Shown in pieces: positions 50,278 to 61,310 of a DNA stretch of 64,000 nt (positions within the stretch are counted from its first letter, which is position 1; the number at the start of each line of letters is the position of its first letter). The notes under the pieces were generated by a model that did not search any database, was not told where the DNA came from, and was given only the letters and a program-made list of their open reading frames with translations. A program made the position numbers and the translations under genes. Origin of the DNA: Lingula anatina (taxonomy: Eukaryota > Brachiopoda > Lingulata > Lingulida > Lingulidae); contig NW_019775412.1 of the NCBI RefSeq assembly GCF_001039355.2, positions 291,593-355,592 of the forward strand, given 5' to 3'.

Positions 50278-50478
50278 AAAGGATAGACAGAAACGTTGAA
50301 AAGATCTCAAGCCGGAGAACTTTACGTTTGCGTTAAAATAGTTTACCTTGTCCCCGACTAAGTGTGCTAATATTGTTATAAAAGGATAGACAGAAACATT
50401 GTAAAGACCCAAAGCCGAAGAAGCTTACGTTAGTTTTCAAATAATTTACCTTGTCCTCCGACTAAGTGAGCTAATACA
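50278..50478. repeat. Tandem duplication of about 105 bp
   Basis: Two copies of a block beginning AAAGGATAGACAGAAAC and ending GACTAAGTG-GCTAATA. Near the edge of the retroelement patch; possibly part of an LTR. Confidence 0.7.
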
Positions 50479-52207
50479 CTGGGTCGTTAGATGTTTCCCT
50501 GTGTCGTTCCGTGTACGAAAGTGAAATGAACAAAAAGAAATAGACAGAAAGCCTTATATATACTGGGAATGAGAACTGTTCAGTGCAGGGTGTGGTACAG
50601 TGACGGTGCGGTTAGGTAAGTGCGGTGGCCTGTAACGTTATAATTGGTAGAGAGAGATAGAGAGAGAAAACAAAGGAGGGCAAAAGAGAAAGAACGGAAA
50701 ATGCACTTCGCGTGAATAATTACTCAACAAAGGACAAACTCAAAAAGAGAATAAATAATAAAAAACGCAGGCAGTTACAAGGCCATTGCATAAGTTGAAT
50801 TTTCCATCCATTAATTAGAAATAAAAGCAGTTTTATCATTTACGACATATTTTAGCAGGGACGCTGATAAGATATCATTAGGTCTATCATAATGTTGCCA
50901 AGGACATGTGCCCTGTCAAAACACGAACGTTGCCAAAATAAATACGTCAGAAATGTATTCTAACGATAACTATCAAATATATCGTTCACATTTTGTTTTA
51001 CCAAATCGAACGTAGCTGCATTTTCCAACCGGTTGGAAAATGCGTGTGGTTACAAAATGCGGCTCTGCAAGCGGCTTTTCCGAATACTGTTAGTGAGATT
51101 TTTAAATAGGCCCATTTCCGTATTTTTCATAATTGAATTCAACATACAATTGTCAATTGTTAGTTGATTGGCCATTGCATGATAACGCCAGTTATTAATA
51201 ATCATTTAAAGACTATATTTGCATTGAACATTTGATCACTTGACAAAATGAGGGTCTCAGTTGTTTTAAGACATAAAATTCTTGATATTATGGGGGGCTT
51301 AGAAGAAAACGCCCATATCTTAAGAGTCATTTTACATTGTTCATTGTCTTTGACATGGAACCTTTGGTCTAAAAACAACGTCATCTTTTTAATGAGTGCA
51401 CAATAAATGGCCATTCATGCTTGATACATAGTTTAAAATCATCATTATTACTGGTACTTCCAAACCTTTTTCAAAAACTCGCGTGCTGTTTACGCATGAT
51501 TGGTAAAAAAATACATTACAAAAATGTCATGGAAGACAATACCCGTTAGCAGGATTTACTATCTGTTATGGAGGTGATTATCAAGTGATGTCGTGCCATG
51601 TCCAATTTTCTTTAGCTTTAACGAGTCACCTCCGTAGAAAATTGTCACAAAGGTGAGTCGATAGTACCATACACGAGCGGACTGATAACGCGAACATAAT
51701 AATTACGACATGGATTACCGTCCATTAGCCTTTTTAAACCCTGCATGCAGGTCTGAATTTCGATAGTTACCGTCGGTGAAGGCTAACATCTGTTTATCCT
51801 TATGGTTTTCAACATGCAGTACTTAAAAAAACAATGGTTTAAGAGTCCAACTTTCGGTTTGAAGAACTGAATAGCCCGAAACTCTTCTTTTTGTCCGTTA
51901 GTCGAGACAGGCCGTCTGAACATAAAGGAAAGATGGTGAGAGAACTGGAACAAAAATACCCAATATTTTGCAGGTCGGAAAAAAAAAGAAAAATACAGAC
52001 AGGACAATTGTTGATTTTACTGTTGTTGTTCTTGTTTCTGTTTTAACATTAAAATGTGCCATTAGCCGTAGATGTTTAAATATATCATCAACTCAAGCAT
52101 GTATCAAAAGTGCACCTTAAGATACGCAACACAAAACACACCCTTCTGAAAAAGACCTCCAACAGTGCGAAACAGCAATTGCACTAAACATCGAGAAGAC
52201 AACACAG

Positions 52208-52208
52208 N
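52208..52208. other. Single ambiguous base at a duplicon junction
   Basis: One N sits exactly where homology switches from the unit 1 upstream block to the block starting AATCATTCACCAGACGAG. It may mark an assembly join. Confidence 0.7.
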
Positions 52209-52814
52209 AAATCATTCACCAGACGAGAATTGTGAGCAAGTGCGTCGTCACGATGAAACCTCTAGTTATCTTTAAGTCACCCCTTCCTAATGGAGTGAGA
52301 TTTCCGTTTAAATGAAATAAGTAATTAGTTGTCAATTTCAAGATGAGCGTCGTTCTCTGTGACCAAAAATGAATAAAATGGGTCGTTGGCGTTTAAATAA
52401 GAGCGATGCAGAGGTAATTAAAAGGGGTGGGATAAGTGATGGGATAAGTGAAGATCTCCATATACAGCAGATCACAGCACCCTGAACACCATTGTCATAT
52501 CTGTATGTGCATTACTACTGAAGTCAACACCATGTGGATAACGCATTAAAGTAAACATGAAACTGCAAATGTCTCTTTTCCTCTTGGGCCTCTGGTCCTC
52601 ATTTTTTTTTTATCTTAGTTGCATTTTCAAAAGTCATTCATGGTTGGCATTAACAAAATGAAAAAATTATGCAATTAATACAAGTCACATGCAGGACGCA
52701 TATAATCATATCTCTTCTTTTCCTAGATATATCAAAGCACAACAATTGTTTCTGAATGGATTCCCGCCCAATCATTAGAAAAAATGTGCCATCGAGTCAC
52801 GCAACCTGCTCTGT

Positions 52815-52821
52815 TATAAAA
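52815..52821 (+). promoter_or_regulatory. TATA box of peptide gene 3
   Basis: TATAAAA in the same conserved upstream context as the other two copies; the ATG follows at 52924. Confidence 0.8.
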
Positions 52822-52923
52822 GACTTACATGTGCCACTGCCTCACTATCCACTCCAGCCTTTGTTTGGCAAACCTCCCAGATCCACTCCAGTGAGAGAGA
52901 AAGTCGCGCTGTCAACTTTGACC

Positions 52924-53199
52924 ATGAAGGCCGTATTTTTGTTAGCTCTTCTTGCCGTCTGCGTTGCCATGACCATGGGCATGGGATACGGCAGACGCTA
53001 CGGCTCTGGAAGGTACGGTTATGGTGGCTACAGTGGTGGATACGGTGGATATCGTGGTGGCTACAGAGGTGGATACGGCGGTAGATATGGTGGATATGGT
53101 GGATACAGCAGAGGATATGGTGGATACAGCAGAGGATATGGTGGATACGGCGGTAGATATGGTGGATACGGTAAAGGATATGGTGGATACCGTGGATAG
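52924..53199 (+). CDS. Secreted Gly/Tyr/Arg-rich peptide 3
   Basis: 91 residues from the conserved ACCATGAAG start; the frame is open further upstream (from 52756) but that is 5' UTR. Signal peptide MKAVFLLALLAVCVAM, then MGYGRRYGSG, GGYRGGY units, GGYSRGYGGYSRGY and a GKGYGGYRG end. No Cys, strongly basic. Ends at the same frameshifted stop as gene 2. Relative to gene 2 it has a longer N-terminal linker and an extra GGRYGGYG unit, a repeat-number difference. Donor GTAAGT at 53239. Confidence 0.88.
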   Translation: MKAVFLLALLAVCVAMTMGMGYGRRYGSGRYGYGGYSGGYGGYRGGYRGGYGGRYGGYGGYSRGYGGYSRGYGGYGGRYGGYGKGYGGYRG

Positions 53200-54196
53200 A
53201 TATTCCACCGGTTATAAACATTTTTACAACGGAGAAAGGTAAGTTGTTTTATGGTAGTGCTTTTTTAATTGATTTTTCACTTTTGCAAGAATGAAGATCC
53301 GGGAAAAATAGTGTCATGGTGATAATTATTTAAAAGATGTTTCAACAAAAGGAGGTACAGAATTTGATCCATAAAGTAAATTTTTTTAATGCAAATGACA
53401 CGATAATTTTTGTAATCCCGCTTTGATCCCTTTGGTCGGTGTACAGAGCACTTGCTCAGCTGTGGGTATACAAGGATCAGGGGGTTACCGGGGATTTGGG
53501 GGGGGGGGCATGAAGTATGCACTTCCTGAGATAAGAATTAAGCTGTCCATTTAAATCATTCTGCACAAAGCTTAAAAAGCATTATTGGTGCAAACAATCC
53601 ACAAAACGGTTGTGCATATTTTTTATATATTTTTGATCTATGCCCAAGGTCAACTTATTATTTATCATTCGTTCAAAATAATGTATGGAACCTAACTTAA
53701 TTTATTTATTATTGATTAATTCATTTTGCATTAATCTATTTTAATATTTTAAATTAAAATTTATCATTGATTTATTTCACTTGCATTACTTAATACTATT
53801 TTAAAATATTTATATTTAATTTCCAGTCTATTTATCTATTCTTTGTTATTTATCATTCATATCTACAATGTACCTGCTTTTCTTTTCCCTTGTTCATTAT
53901 TTTTTCGTTCCTTATGTTGTATGAAAGTCGGAAACACAATACTTAATAATCATCAACAGATCGTGCGTTGTCAGTGAAAATTCATCTTATGATTACAGAG
54001 GAGAGTAGGAATTACAAATAACAAAAATGTTTTTGTAGGGGCGTTATATTGGTTCGTGTAGTCAGAATATGCCACGGACAACTATTTACAATTATTCATG
54101 AATCGTTTTTTTATGTATCTTCATTGCCAATATCACCCCAAGATGTTTTGATTTCATTATTATTTTACAATTTTCGTGTACTCTTTTTTATTTTAG

Positions 54197-54372
54197 CCAT
54201 ATTGACATGCGCCACAAAATCCATTGGTCCTTAGAAACGACTCTGCAAACCGTGACCAGGCTGTGAAGAAAACCTAATCCATCTACGCTCATGTTAACAG
54301 CTGACAGATTTGTCTAGAGAATTTGCTGTAGCTTAACTTATTTTCGACAATAAATGCAAGTTTTGTGGCTTT
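54197..54372 (+). other. 3' UTR exon of peptide gene 3
   Basis: Acceptor TTATTTTAG ends at 54196, AATAAA at 54349-54354. More diverged than the exons of genes 1 and 2, and its intron is longer with an insertion near 53930-54120. Confidence 0.7.
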
Positions 54373-55177
54373 AAACTGACTCGTCGTTTTTTCTTTATGT
54401 CGTTTCTCGTCACGGTATAGATTATATATATAAAGCAGTTGGGAAGGGGAAGGGTGGGATAACGGAAAGCACATTTTGTTCAGCAGTAAGTAAAAATCCA
54501 TGTATTGCTAATAAAAAAATCATTCAAATTGAAAGCAAGTTACATGTACATATATTATAAAACAACAACAACCGTCGCGGAGGAGTTTGGCGGAATACAG
54601 GTCATTTGTTTTTATTTCTCTTTTTTAAGATAACATTACACCTGGTACTTAAAAAGTATTACTGTAAAGCGGTGCAATCCGTCTGTTTGCAACTACTGCG
54701 AACCAATGTTGACGACGATGTATAGACGTTTATTTGGATAAATTTCAATGACATTTTCCTAGAAAATCGGAAAATCGTGGTTGTTGGATCTCAGTAACAA
54801 TAATATCTGTGCTGTCATCATCATCAGAGGTTCTCTTCAGAGACTGGGGCGAACGTGGATGATGCCTGTCACTTCTTCTAAGAAGGCTACTAAGTTCAGT
54901 TTTTTTATATATTCAAAAAATTAATATATGTATACAAGAATATAAAAAGTGCTGTAATTAATAAATATAAGTCATTAAAACCATCTTTCATTATCTACGA
55001 GACACTTTATGTAGAATGTCATATGATACAATAATTCCACACAAAAATGACAATTTCCCTTATTTTAATGGAAACATTGGAGCAATTACTTGGAGTGTAT
55101 ATCTCTAATGACCTCACATGGAAGGTACATGTAGACAAAATCACTAAAAAAGCAATCAAAAGGATTTATTTCCTTAA

Positions 55178-55514
55178 AGGGATAATAACTCTTCGTATGA
55201 GATCTATATTTCACAATAAAAACCTTGTGAATAATTCATAGAAATATAATATATTCTGTTTTACCACAAAAACAGCAGTTATAGCTTTTATTCTGATATC
55301 TAAACTTGTCTTTAGACCACGTGACCTCCATTGATGTCTATACTCTGTTAAAATCTCTTAAGAGATTTTAACAAAAAACCAAACTTTTTAGAAAAAAACC
55401 AGGGACTACCTTTGAATGTAAAAATGGATTCATTAACCATTGGTAAGTATGGGAAAATTGTTGTTTACTCCAGGAAAATTCATTTTTTGGCCGAAACGAA
55501 GAGTTATTATTGCT
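55178..55514. mobile_element. piggyBac-like MITE nested in the LINE
   Basis: Terminal inverted repeats AGGGATAATAACTCTTCGT (left) and its near-complement ACGAAGAGTTATTATTGCT (right) are flanked by TTAA (55174-55177 and 55515-55518), the piggyBac target duplication. Removal of the element plus one TTAA rejoins the LINE reading frame. A 26-bp perfect palindrome is at 55347-55372. No transposase. Confidence 0.82.
55347..55372. repeat. 26-bp perfect palindrome
   Basis: GTTAAAATCTCTT followed directly by its exact reverse complement, inside the piggyBac-like MITE. Confidence 0.9.
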
Positions 55515-56170
55515 TTAAGCACCTTAAGCGTGCAGGCCTTACAACTGATGACCTTGTAACTTATTACCAGACGGTCATAAGGCCAGTTTTGGAATATGCT
55601 GCCCCTGTCTGGCACTTTGGGTTAACAAATGAATTGACTGCCTTAGTAGAAAAGTGTCAAGAAAGAGCTCTTAAGATAATTTATCCTGAACTTGAATATG
55701 ACGCTGCTTGTGAACATAGTAAACTTGAACTACTGGGTGAAAGACGGATCAATGCATGCAAAAAATTGTTTATTAGTATATCAAATGAACCGGGTCATAG
55801 ACTGCATTATCTTTTGCAACCAAAACAAAATGCCAAATATTCACTGAGGGAACAGGAAACTTTTAGAAGACCTAAAATTAAAACCAAACGATCAATGAGT
55901 GACTTTTTAACAAGTGCCATATACAAGTTTCAGAATTATCTGATAGACTTTTATTTCTTTTTCTTAACCTTGCATTTTAGACATTTTGTTTTAAATTTGC
56001 TTACATATGTCTTTTAATATTCTTTTGTTCTTACTTACTAATGGTTTTATCCGACTGTGATACAATTATTGTAATTATCCAACCCTCGGGTTGCAAGTTT
56101 GGAAATAATAATTATAATAAATAATATAAATAACATACGACATTGAAAAATTGTCAACTTTTTAAAATAT

Positions 56171-58237
56171 CTATGCAATGCAAGTTGCGAAATTTAAAGT
56201 TTCTTTCTTAGATAGCTTGTTTTTAATAGTAAGAACAAACAACATAATAGGGTAAAGACACACCATAATGAGTGTTACGATCTCTATCCTATTGGGAGAG
56301 TCAATTGTTACCACGTGTGGGGCACGTTCGTTCACCTTGACGTCCTTTGCTTCTGGCTTGTCGATTACAGCATTAGAGATCAAACCCGAAGATTCAGATT
56401 TTGGCTTGCTTGTCTCATTGATAAAACCCGATACTTGAGATTTTGGTTGCCTGATGAATGCTTTAACCACGGTCTTTACAGCGGTATGCCGAATGGAGGA
56501 ATTCCTCACACAAATGCCCAATTCGGCGCTGAAATAATACCCTGTAAAAGTGGTAATATAAATTACATTTAATTTCCCTCTTGATTTATATCAGTAGTTT
56601 CTCCATATCAAACCCTGCGACTTGAGTTATTACGTCAGGCAAACCATACATTTTCCCTAGAGCATTTATCAGAAATATGACAAAAGATCGATGATTTTTT
56701 TTAAAGGTCATTGTATTAGTTGAATTTTCCACCCATTAAATAGAAATAAAAGCAGTTTTATCATTACGACATATTTTTTTAAGCAGTGACGCTGTTAAGA
56801 TATCATTAAGTCTATCATAATATTGCCAAAAAAATTGTCAAAACATGAACGTTGCAAAAATAAATACGTCTCAGAAATGTGTTCTAACGATAACTACCAA
56901 ATATAAGATATCGTTCACATTTTTTTACCAAAGCGGGCGTCAAAAAATCATTTAGAATTTAAAAAGCAAACTCGAGAAATTTGACGCCTCAAAAGATATG
57001 CATTTTTTCAGTGTTGAAATGGGTTTTTACGCGACCGCGTATTTCGCGACGATTACATTTAAATCATTCTCATGTCTGTGTGAATCCTTCGTTTGTTTCT
57101 ATCCTTTTACGGTTATATTTCTTAATTCATATATTATTTAAATATGTTTTGAAATAAAACCGTCCTGGACAAATTCCGATTTTTTTTATTATTGTTTTCG
57201 TTAATCGCCTATTTTTGCACACGCGTTTATTTGGCATGACACATGGGCCGATAATTATGTGACATAGGGAACAGCTTCATAGGTTTTAGAAAAATTTACC
57301 TTTTTTGCAACTACCACATTCGACGTCATGATATACGTCACAAGGCTTCAGAATCACGCTGTTTTCGTAACACGCGCTGCATGGGAGACAGTCGCGTGAA
57401 TCAACGTAGTCGTAGGAAAATGTTTTCCCATCTTCACAAGGCGTACAAACCGTGTCATTGAAGCCAGAACACTCGACAAGGGTCCCATTACCTGGAGCAC
57501 ATCTGGTGCAGGGGACACATTTCCAGGCGTTTTCACCAACACTTTGTTTGAATTCGATAAATTCGTCACAGACCGGCTGGCTAATTAATGCAACGCATAC
57601 CTGCACCTAAAATATTGCCAAGTAGTTCTAAGTTGGTAGTTAGATTTATGTGATTTACAGACAACTGTCTGACTTTTGGGATATGAGCGTGTCAAACTAT
57701 GAAGTAAGGAAGAGATTACAACTGTAGAAACTGGTTTTTAGTAGGCCTAAAGCTGTCACGGGGTAATTATCTTTACCCCTACCTGATTCGGATAGCAATT
57801 TAGTGAGACTCCCCAAGGAGTTAGACCGATCCAGATGGATCGATCTAGGCATGGGAACCCAGACTAAGACCCCATGCCCAGAGATTAGATCGATCCACCT
57901 AGATCGACCTGACTCCCTGTAGTCTGGGGAATGCGCCCTAAGGCTGTATTCCCAGAGCTTTTAGATCGATCTATCCCCGCGGGGAGTCTCACTAGATAAC
58001 TGTCAGATAATCCGGATAGGATCATTCCTTCCCAGTGGAAGGTTTGTTGAGGACAAGATAACGTCTTTCTCTTATTTTTCAAGTTGTTAATGAGAATCTG
58101 CGTGTCGCTGCCTTTTTCATTAATCCATTTTACTGATTTCTGACAGCTTAAGTAAGTGCTTTTTAGTGCATTTTTAAACAAAATGACGTACTTACGACAA
58201 CCAATAGTGTGCAAATGAAATCAAGATAGCCATCCAT
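56171..58237 (-). CDS. TNF receptor superfamily-like type I membrane protein
   Basis: Exons 58196-58237, 57300-57606, 56171-56541 (TAG), all GT-AG with matching phases; 239 residues. Residues 1-24 form a hydrophobic signal peptide spanning the first splice (MDGYLDFICTLLVV start). Then come TNFR-type cysteine-rich repeats: CVPCTRCAPGNGTLVEC with NDTVCTPC, then DCLPCSACYENSVILKPC with DVECGSC, and a last partial repeat KKGYYFSAELGICV split by an intron. A Ser/Lys-rich stalk of about 70 residues follows, then one membrane helix (about 201-220, IVTLIMVCLYPIMLFVLTI) and a roughly 20-residue tail. There is no death domain and no clear TRAF-binding motif, so it could be a decoy-type or adaptor-dependent receptor. 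Intron 1 carries a foldback element. Broken duplicates of exon 3 and exon 1 lie at 45507 and 60343. Confidence 0.85.
57780..58020. repeat. Foldback element in intron 1 of the TNFR-like gene
   Basis: Inverted ends: TTTAGTGAGACTCCCC near 57800 pairs with GGGGAGTCTCACTAGATAA at 57981, and ATTCGGAT pairs with ATCCGGAT-type sequence near 58010. The interior has repeated AGATCGATC and TAGATCGATCTA-like motifs shared with the foldback at 11945-12215. MITE-like. Confidence 0.7.
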
Positions 58238-58385
58238 GTTTCAGTTGCTTCCCATGCAGGGACGGTACTCTCGCCTGTAAGCATGTGCTATTTCAACAGG
58301 ACTGCAGTTTTACAAACAATTCTGTGTCATTTCTTCCAAGACAAATAACAATAAGCTAAACTTTGAACGGGTCGATTATATCCTC

Positions 58386-58434
58386 GAGATAACATGTACC
58401 TACATGAATATGAAGTGTAGGTACATGTTATCTC
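58386..58434. promoter_or_regulatory. Perfect 19-bp hairpin upstream of the TNFR-like gene
   Basis: Arms 58386-58404 and 58416-58434 (GAGATAACATGTACCTACA and its exact reverse complement) around an 11-base loop, about 150 bases upstream of the TNFR-like ATG. Could be a promoter structure, a short foldback repeat or chance retention. No matching arm pair seen at the 60.5 kb copy. Confidence 0.5.
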
Positions 58435-59319
58435 CTCGGTGTAGGTCCCAATTTTGCTATAAATGTCAAGGTTGATTTTAGAATCCAAATGATTATAGCA
58501 ATATATATTTTTACATATTTACTTTATGCTGCTTTATGCTACTTTTTTACCTTTTGGTAGTCGTTACAGATCCCTTTTTTCAGAGCTCAAGAAATTATCA
58601 TCTTCTTTACTAATTATATCTCCTTCACATATTACATATTCTTAACCAAGCATCATATTAGCCTAAAACTTTGTTTAATTTATCAAATTACTGAATTCAA
58701 GTAAGGGCCCATTAACCGAAAATATAACTTCTAGAGCTAATACACATATCCTTTTTTTAAAATAGTTATCAAAATATTAAAAAAGCAAATACAATGTACA
58801 CAGGTCCCCACAGATTACAACAATATTGTGTTTTATCAGAAAGCCCCCCCCCCCCCCCCACACACACACACACACAGAAATTAGTCCTAATCTATGTTTA
58901 TTTTACCACAGATACCAATTTTAAAAAATTAACAGATACCACCCATACCATGCGGCGGAAACGAATGTCGTTTGACAAGGGTGCTAGTCTATTGATTTCC
59001 CAGGCACATTAAGTAATTTTATAAGCTCAGATGTAAGGAATAGGTGAAAATTGACGGTTTATTCGATATGCTTTTCACATTTTTCGAAATCTTTCCTCTA
59101 GATGCAGGAAATTTGCGGCTTTTCCCCATGTTTACGAAAACCCAAAACATCAAAGTAAGAATAGAATATAAAAGAGCCCAAAACTGCGCTTTCGTTCACA
59201 TACAGTCTTACTGTTTAAAGCAGAATGGCTCGATGTGGTAGGGAATACAGGAGAGAAAATTTTGATTGTTGACAGGAATCGGTACCAAAGAGATCGCACA
59301 ACATATTGTCTACATCAAC

Positions 59320-59587
59320 CAGTGGCGGATTAAGAGTGGGGGTCAGGGGGGTCCTGCCCCCCCCCCCCTCGATTTCTAAAAAAATCCACCAATTGTCCCC
59401 TCTTAAAATTAGAATTTTGACTAGCTGAATCATACTTCTAAGCTGTACCAAATGGCACCGTCCGTCCTCTAAAATGCCAAAATGTTTTGGGACACTGTAG
59501 CGGGCCCCGGGCCCCATGCCAAGGGGGATGAGGGTAGGCTTTGCATCCACCCCCCACCCCCCTTTCAAATAATCCTGGATCCGCCTG
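59320..59587. mobile_element. hAT-like non-autonomous element with target duplication
   Basis: Left end CAGTGGCGGATTAAGAG; the right end is the inverse of CAGGCGGATCCAGGATT. Flanked by ATCAAC on both sides (59314-59319, 59588-59593). The interior is C-rich with CCCCCCACCCCCC runs. hAT elements normally give 8-bp duplications; 6 identical bases are seen here. Confidence 0.7.
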
Positions 59588-60342
59588 ATCAACGGTAAGT
59601 ATCCAATTACAGTTTAACGAAAATATAAATCAAAGAAGAGTATTAATAAAATAAGGAAAAAACAAATTACATTGTGTTGAAAACATCCAATTTTATTTTA
59701 TAAATTTAAAACATTTTTATAAAAATACAAAAAAACTTTTTATACATTTCCTTTTTGGTGAACTTGATTATACATCATGCAATAATTACAAATTACAACC
59801 TATTTGCAGTATTTTCGATAGGGCTTTGTTTTCATTCCCACTAGTGATGTTTCCTTTTGAAATGAAATAATTCACACTGAAGGAAGGCGTACTACGGGGT
59901 CCTCTACAAGGGTCTCTGGTATTATAGCAAAACCAGTTGACAATTTAGTAACAGATATCAGATTATGGGGATGCAGTATATTTTGAGTCTTTTTTACTTT
60001 TAAATTAAATAAAGTACCATAAAGTGCCTTTATGTGAACAAAAAAGGTTTAGAATAAATATGACAAAACTATGCACTATCTGCTTGGTAGATTTTACCTC
60101 TTTTGAACCACCCCATACTTACTCTTGAAACGGCAAACTACCGTACTTACCATCTCCTCCGTCTATTGCTGATTTGGTCTGAGGACAGCGAGGGGAAGGC
60201 AGGGGCTTTTAAAAAGGTCCATATAAATTGTTATCCAATTCAATGTATCCTCTTTCCTTTTCACCAGACCATTTCAGTGACAACTTAAGTATTTGTTTTT
60301 GTGCATTTCTGAAACCAAAATGCCTTACTAACCACAACTTAC

Positions 60343-60374
60343 AAGGTGCAAGTAAAATGAACATAGTAGTCCAT
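60343..60374 (-). pseudogene. Duplicated first exon of the TNFR-like gene (decayed)
   Basis: 60240-60540 aligns with 58100-58360, the 5' flank and first exon of the TNFR-like gene, including GGGACGGTACTCTCG and TGTCATTTCTTC blocks. The ATG is kept and about ten codons follow (MDYYVHFTCT), but an in-frame TAA comes right after. The only splice option, GTAAGT at 60342, would change the phase. No later exons follow. Confidence 0.65.
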
Positions 60375-60598
60375 GATTCAGTTGCGTTGCATGTCGTCTT
60401 TTTCTTTTTTTTTTTTTCGGGACGGTACTCTCGACTGTAAGCATATGCTACCCCGGTATTCCGACAGGATACTGCAGTCTAAATAAGTCTCTGTCATTTC
60501 TTCTAAGATATTAAACAGTAAATTATTTCCTTGGCCGCATCACAAAGATGGCGCAAACCGAGATAACGTACAGATCTGCAAGAACTAGTATTTAGTTT

Positions 60599-61310
60599 TT
60601 AACAATCTCCTGCGCATGTCTATATAGGACCTTGAACCATATAGAATGACATGTATTATGGGTCCAAATAGATGACATAAAAGAGTGCAGACTTTGTTTC
60701 CCCTTATCACCGGTATTATTGCACTGGTTGACAACATTAAGTGGGCTATCTTTAATAAGTGTGTCACTTAAGAAAACTGGCCAGGGTCCAAAAATATCCC
60801 CAGCGGCTGTCAGGACATGTCACTGTGTTCATACTGCAGACTGACGCCATAAAATATTGATGAGAAGAAAATTCAAACCTGCATCTACAAGTACAAAGTA
60901 TAAGTTATATACAACCTCCTGCGCATGTCTATATTGAACCTTAAACCTCGTATTGTGGGTTTAAGATTGGGCAAATTTAAGTACCAAATTTTAGAAAGGT
61001 GGACAAGACTTTTAATTTTTTTTTTCAACGTCTCTAACCAACACACTTCAATTTTGGTCATTATTTGACTCAATTTATCAGTTAAAAAGCGTTTCCCAAA
61101 TAGATGAGATAAGAGTTCAGACTTTGTTTCCCCTTATCACCGGTATTATTGCACTGGTTGACAACATTAAGTGGGCTATCTTTAATAAGTGTGTCACTTA
61201 AGAAAACTGGCTGGGATCCAAAAACATCCCCAGTGGCTGTCAGGACATGTCACTGTGTTTATACTGCAAACTGACGCCATAAAATTTTGATGAGGCAAAA
61301 TTTCCAATGT
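60599..61310. repeat. Tandem duplication of a roughly 210-bp block
   Basis: 60664-60870 and 61096-61295 are over 90 percent identical by eye (shared CTTTGTTTCCCCTTATCACC and TGGCTGTCAGGACATGTCAC). A shorter CTCCTGCGCATGTCTATAT block precedes each. No coding potential. Confidence 0.85.

Larger units (their letters stand above)
51107..55086. repeat. Segmental duplication unit 4 (carries peptide gene 3)
   Basis: Starts by matching 37227 on, then after the single N at 52208 matches 42690 on. The block 50780-51010 just before it matches 41560-41810. It continues to 55086, where a LINE has inserted, and resumes at 56135. Confidence 0.8.
55087..56134 (+). mobile_element. 5'-truncated LINE (CR1/jockey-like ORF2 C-terminus) with a nested MITE
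   Basis: Two parts, 55087-55177 and 55519-56017, read in one frame: LLGVYISNDLTWKVHV, then the TTDDLVTYYQTVIRPVLEYA and KCQERALKIIYP blocks that follow the RT domain in many invertebrate LINEs. A tail of AATAATAATT-type repeats ends it. The empty-site sequence exists at 45460-45480 (GGAGCAACATATGACATTG), which defines both borders. A 337-bp MITE splits the ORF. Confidence 0.85.
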
